Shown piece by piece: positions 62,694-63,603 of a stretch of 63,603 bases of DNA. The notes below the pieces were generated by a model. The model made no database searches. It was not told where the DNA came from and saw nothing but the letters and a program-made list of their open reading frames with translations. The position numbers and the translations under genes were made by a program. The DNA is from Sideroxydans sp. (GTDB taxonomy: Bacteria; Pseudomonadota; Gammaproteobacteria; Burkholderiales; Gallionellaceae). The DNA lies in assembly GCA_027310725.1 (NCBI GenBank), contig DAIDAG010000021.1:1-63603 (forward strand), read 5' to 3'. The stretch's first letter is position 1. Each line of letters starts with the position of its first letter.

Positions 62694-63603
62694 ATGCTGT
62701 TGTGGTTCGTCATCGCCTATTGGATCATTTCGGTCGGCATCGGCCTGTATGCGGCCACGCGTGTGCATAACACCCGCGATTTCGCCATCGCCGGGCGCCA
62801 CTTGCCTTTTTATATGGTCACCGCCACGGTGTTCGCCACGTGGTTCGGGTCCGAAACGGTGCTCGGCATCCCCGCGACTTTCCTGAAGGAAGGATTGCAC
62901 GGCGTCGTCGCCGATCCCTTCGGCGCCTCCATGTGCCTGATCCTGGTCGGGTTGTTTTTCGCCGCGCCGCTGTACCGCATGAACCTGCTGACCATAGGCG
63001 ATTTCTACAAAAAGAAGTTCGGCCGCAGCGTCGAGGTGCTGACCACCATCGCCATCGTGATCTCCTACCTCGGCTGGGTGGGGGCGCAGATCACCGCGCT
63101 CGGCCTGGTGTTCAACGTGGTGTCGGGCGGCGAGATCAGCAAGGTCATGGGGATGTGGATAGGCTCCGGCACCATCCTCATCTATACGTTCTTCGGCGGC
63201 ATGTGGGCGGTGGCGATCACCGATTTCATCCAGATGATCATCATCGTCATCGGCATGCTGTTCATCGGCTACGAGATCAGCGGCGAGGTGGGTGGCGTGG
63301 GGACGGTGGTCAGTCATGCCGTGCAGGCGGGCAAATTAGAGTTTTGGCCAGCGCTGGATGCCAGGGAGGTCATCGGGTTCGCGGCGGCCTGGATCACCAT
63401 GATGTTCGGTTCGATCCCGCAGCAGGACGTGTTCCAGCGGGTACAGTCGGCGAAGACCGAGAAGATCGCCATCTGGGGCTCGGTGTTCGGCGGCGGCCTG
63501 TATTTCCTGTTCGCCTTCGTGCCGATGTTCCTGGCCTATTCGGCCACGCTGATCGACCCCGGGATGGTGAGCGGCCTGATCGATACCGACCCGCAGATGA
63601 TCC
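62694..63603 (+). CDS. Sodium:solute symporter family protein (3' end outside window)
   Basis: The frame from ATG 62694 stays open to the last base (303 codons). It begins MLLWFVIAYWIISVGIGLYAA and continues DFAIAGRHLPFYMVTATVFATWFGSETVLG, then IGDFYKKKFGRSVEVL, with repeated hydrophobic segments. This is the N-terminal half of the SSS family (proline/pantothenate/solute symporters), with the Na-binding region around ATWFGSET. The substrate cannot be told from this part. Confidence 0.9.
   Translation, partial: MLLWFVIAYWIISVGIGLYAATRVHNTRDFAIAGRHLPFYMVTATVFATWFGSETVLGIPATFLKEGLHGVVADPFGASMCLILVGLFFAAPLYRMNLLTIGDFYKKKFGRSVEVLTTIAIVISYLGWVGAQITALGLVFNVVSGGEISKVMGMWIGSGTILIYTFFGGMWAVAITDFIQMIIIVIGMLFIGYEISGEVGGVGTVVSHAVQAGKLEFWPALDAREVIGFAAAWITMMFGSIPQQDVFQRVQSAKTEKIAIWGSVFGGGLYFLFAFVPMFLAYSATLIDPGMVSGLIDTDPQMI

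Noticed and set aside
62556..63317. 253-codon minus-strand frame rich in His, Asp and Ala
   Set aside because: Antisense of the sodium:solute symporter gene; composition is typical of a shadow in GC-rich DNA.
1..63603. CRISPR arrays, tRNA and rRNA genes
   Set aside because: No regularly spaced repeats beyond those listed, and no cloverleaf with a T-loop GTTCGAATC-type block or rRNA-like stretch was found by eye.

Overview
The window looks like a chromosomal segment of a chemolithotrophic betaproteobacterium. The grounds are an OmpC-like Gram-negative porin, the surE-pcm-nlpD block, an RcoM-type CO sensor beside a form I aerobic CO dehydrogenase, a broken phosphoribulokinase gene and many c-di-GMP enzymes. 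A Gallionellaceae or other Nitrosomonadales host is my inference, not proven. The right end (about 55.7-59 kb) is visibly GC-richer than the rest and looks like core genome; much of the remainder looks accessory.

Region 1 (0-23.5 kb) is a carbon monoxide oxidation island. An IS3-family end has replaced the 3' end of a porin gene. moaC-moaD-moaE follow, then a diguanylate cyclase, a TusA-like protein and rcoM. Divergent from rcoM runs a long operon: coxM-coxS-coxL (structural subunits, CoxL with the form I AYRCSFR loop), coxG-coxD-coxE-coxF, mocA, a TIGR02466-type 2-oxoglutarate oxygenase, a membrane protein, coxI and a bacteriohemerythrin. moaA, moeA and mogA come next, then a membrane-embedded chemoreceptor. 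The island thus encodes CO sensing, the enzyme, its maturation and most of molybdenum cofactor synthesis. A promoter-sized element of roughly 100 bp is duplicated upstream of the porin gene and upstream of coxM, which suggests co-regulation.

Region 2 (23.5-32.3 kb) is a patchwork. It holds a tyrosine-recombinase remnant, one integron cassette with a recognisable attC (an ABM-domain gene), an MDR reductase/SnoaL pair with a divergent Rrf2 regulator, a decayed phosphoribulokinase gene, a tightly overlapping minus-strand cluster of small unknown genes (one frameshifted), an XRE regulator and small zinc-ribbon proteins.

Region 3 (32.5-38 kb) is a minus-strand signalling operon: a possible small membrane protein, a large hybrid histidine kinase, a single-domain response regulator and a REC-PAS-GGDEF-EAL protein.

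Region 4 (38.4-50.4 kb) is mobile and defence-like: a GGDEF gene remnant cut by an IS21-family remnant, a mobile mystery protein A/B (Fic) pair that probably has a leaderless message and three operator repeats, a three-gene operon with a TIGR04255 protein, an orphan 270-residue protein, and a 1859-residue protein carrying two complete tyrosine-recombinase catalytic domains. This last protein is the most unusual object here.

Region 5 (50.5-63.6 kb) has a second c-di-GMP pair (HDOD-GAF-histidine kinase overlapping REC-PAS-GGDEF-EAL), then surE-pcm-nlpD without rpoS after it, a radical SAM protein, a small lipoprotein, a GH74-like lipoprotein and the start of a sodium:solute symporter that runs off the end.
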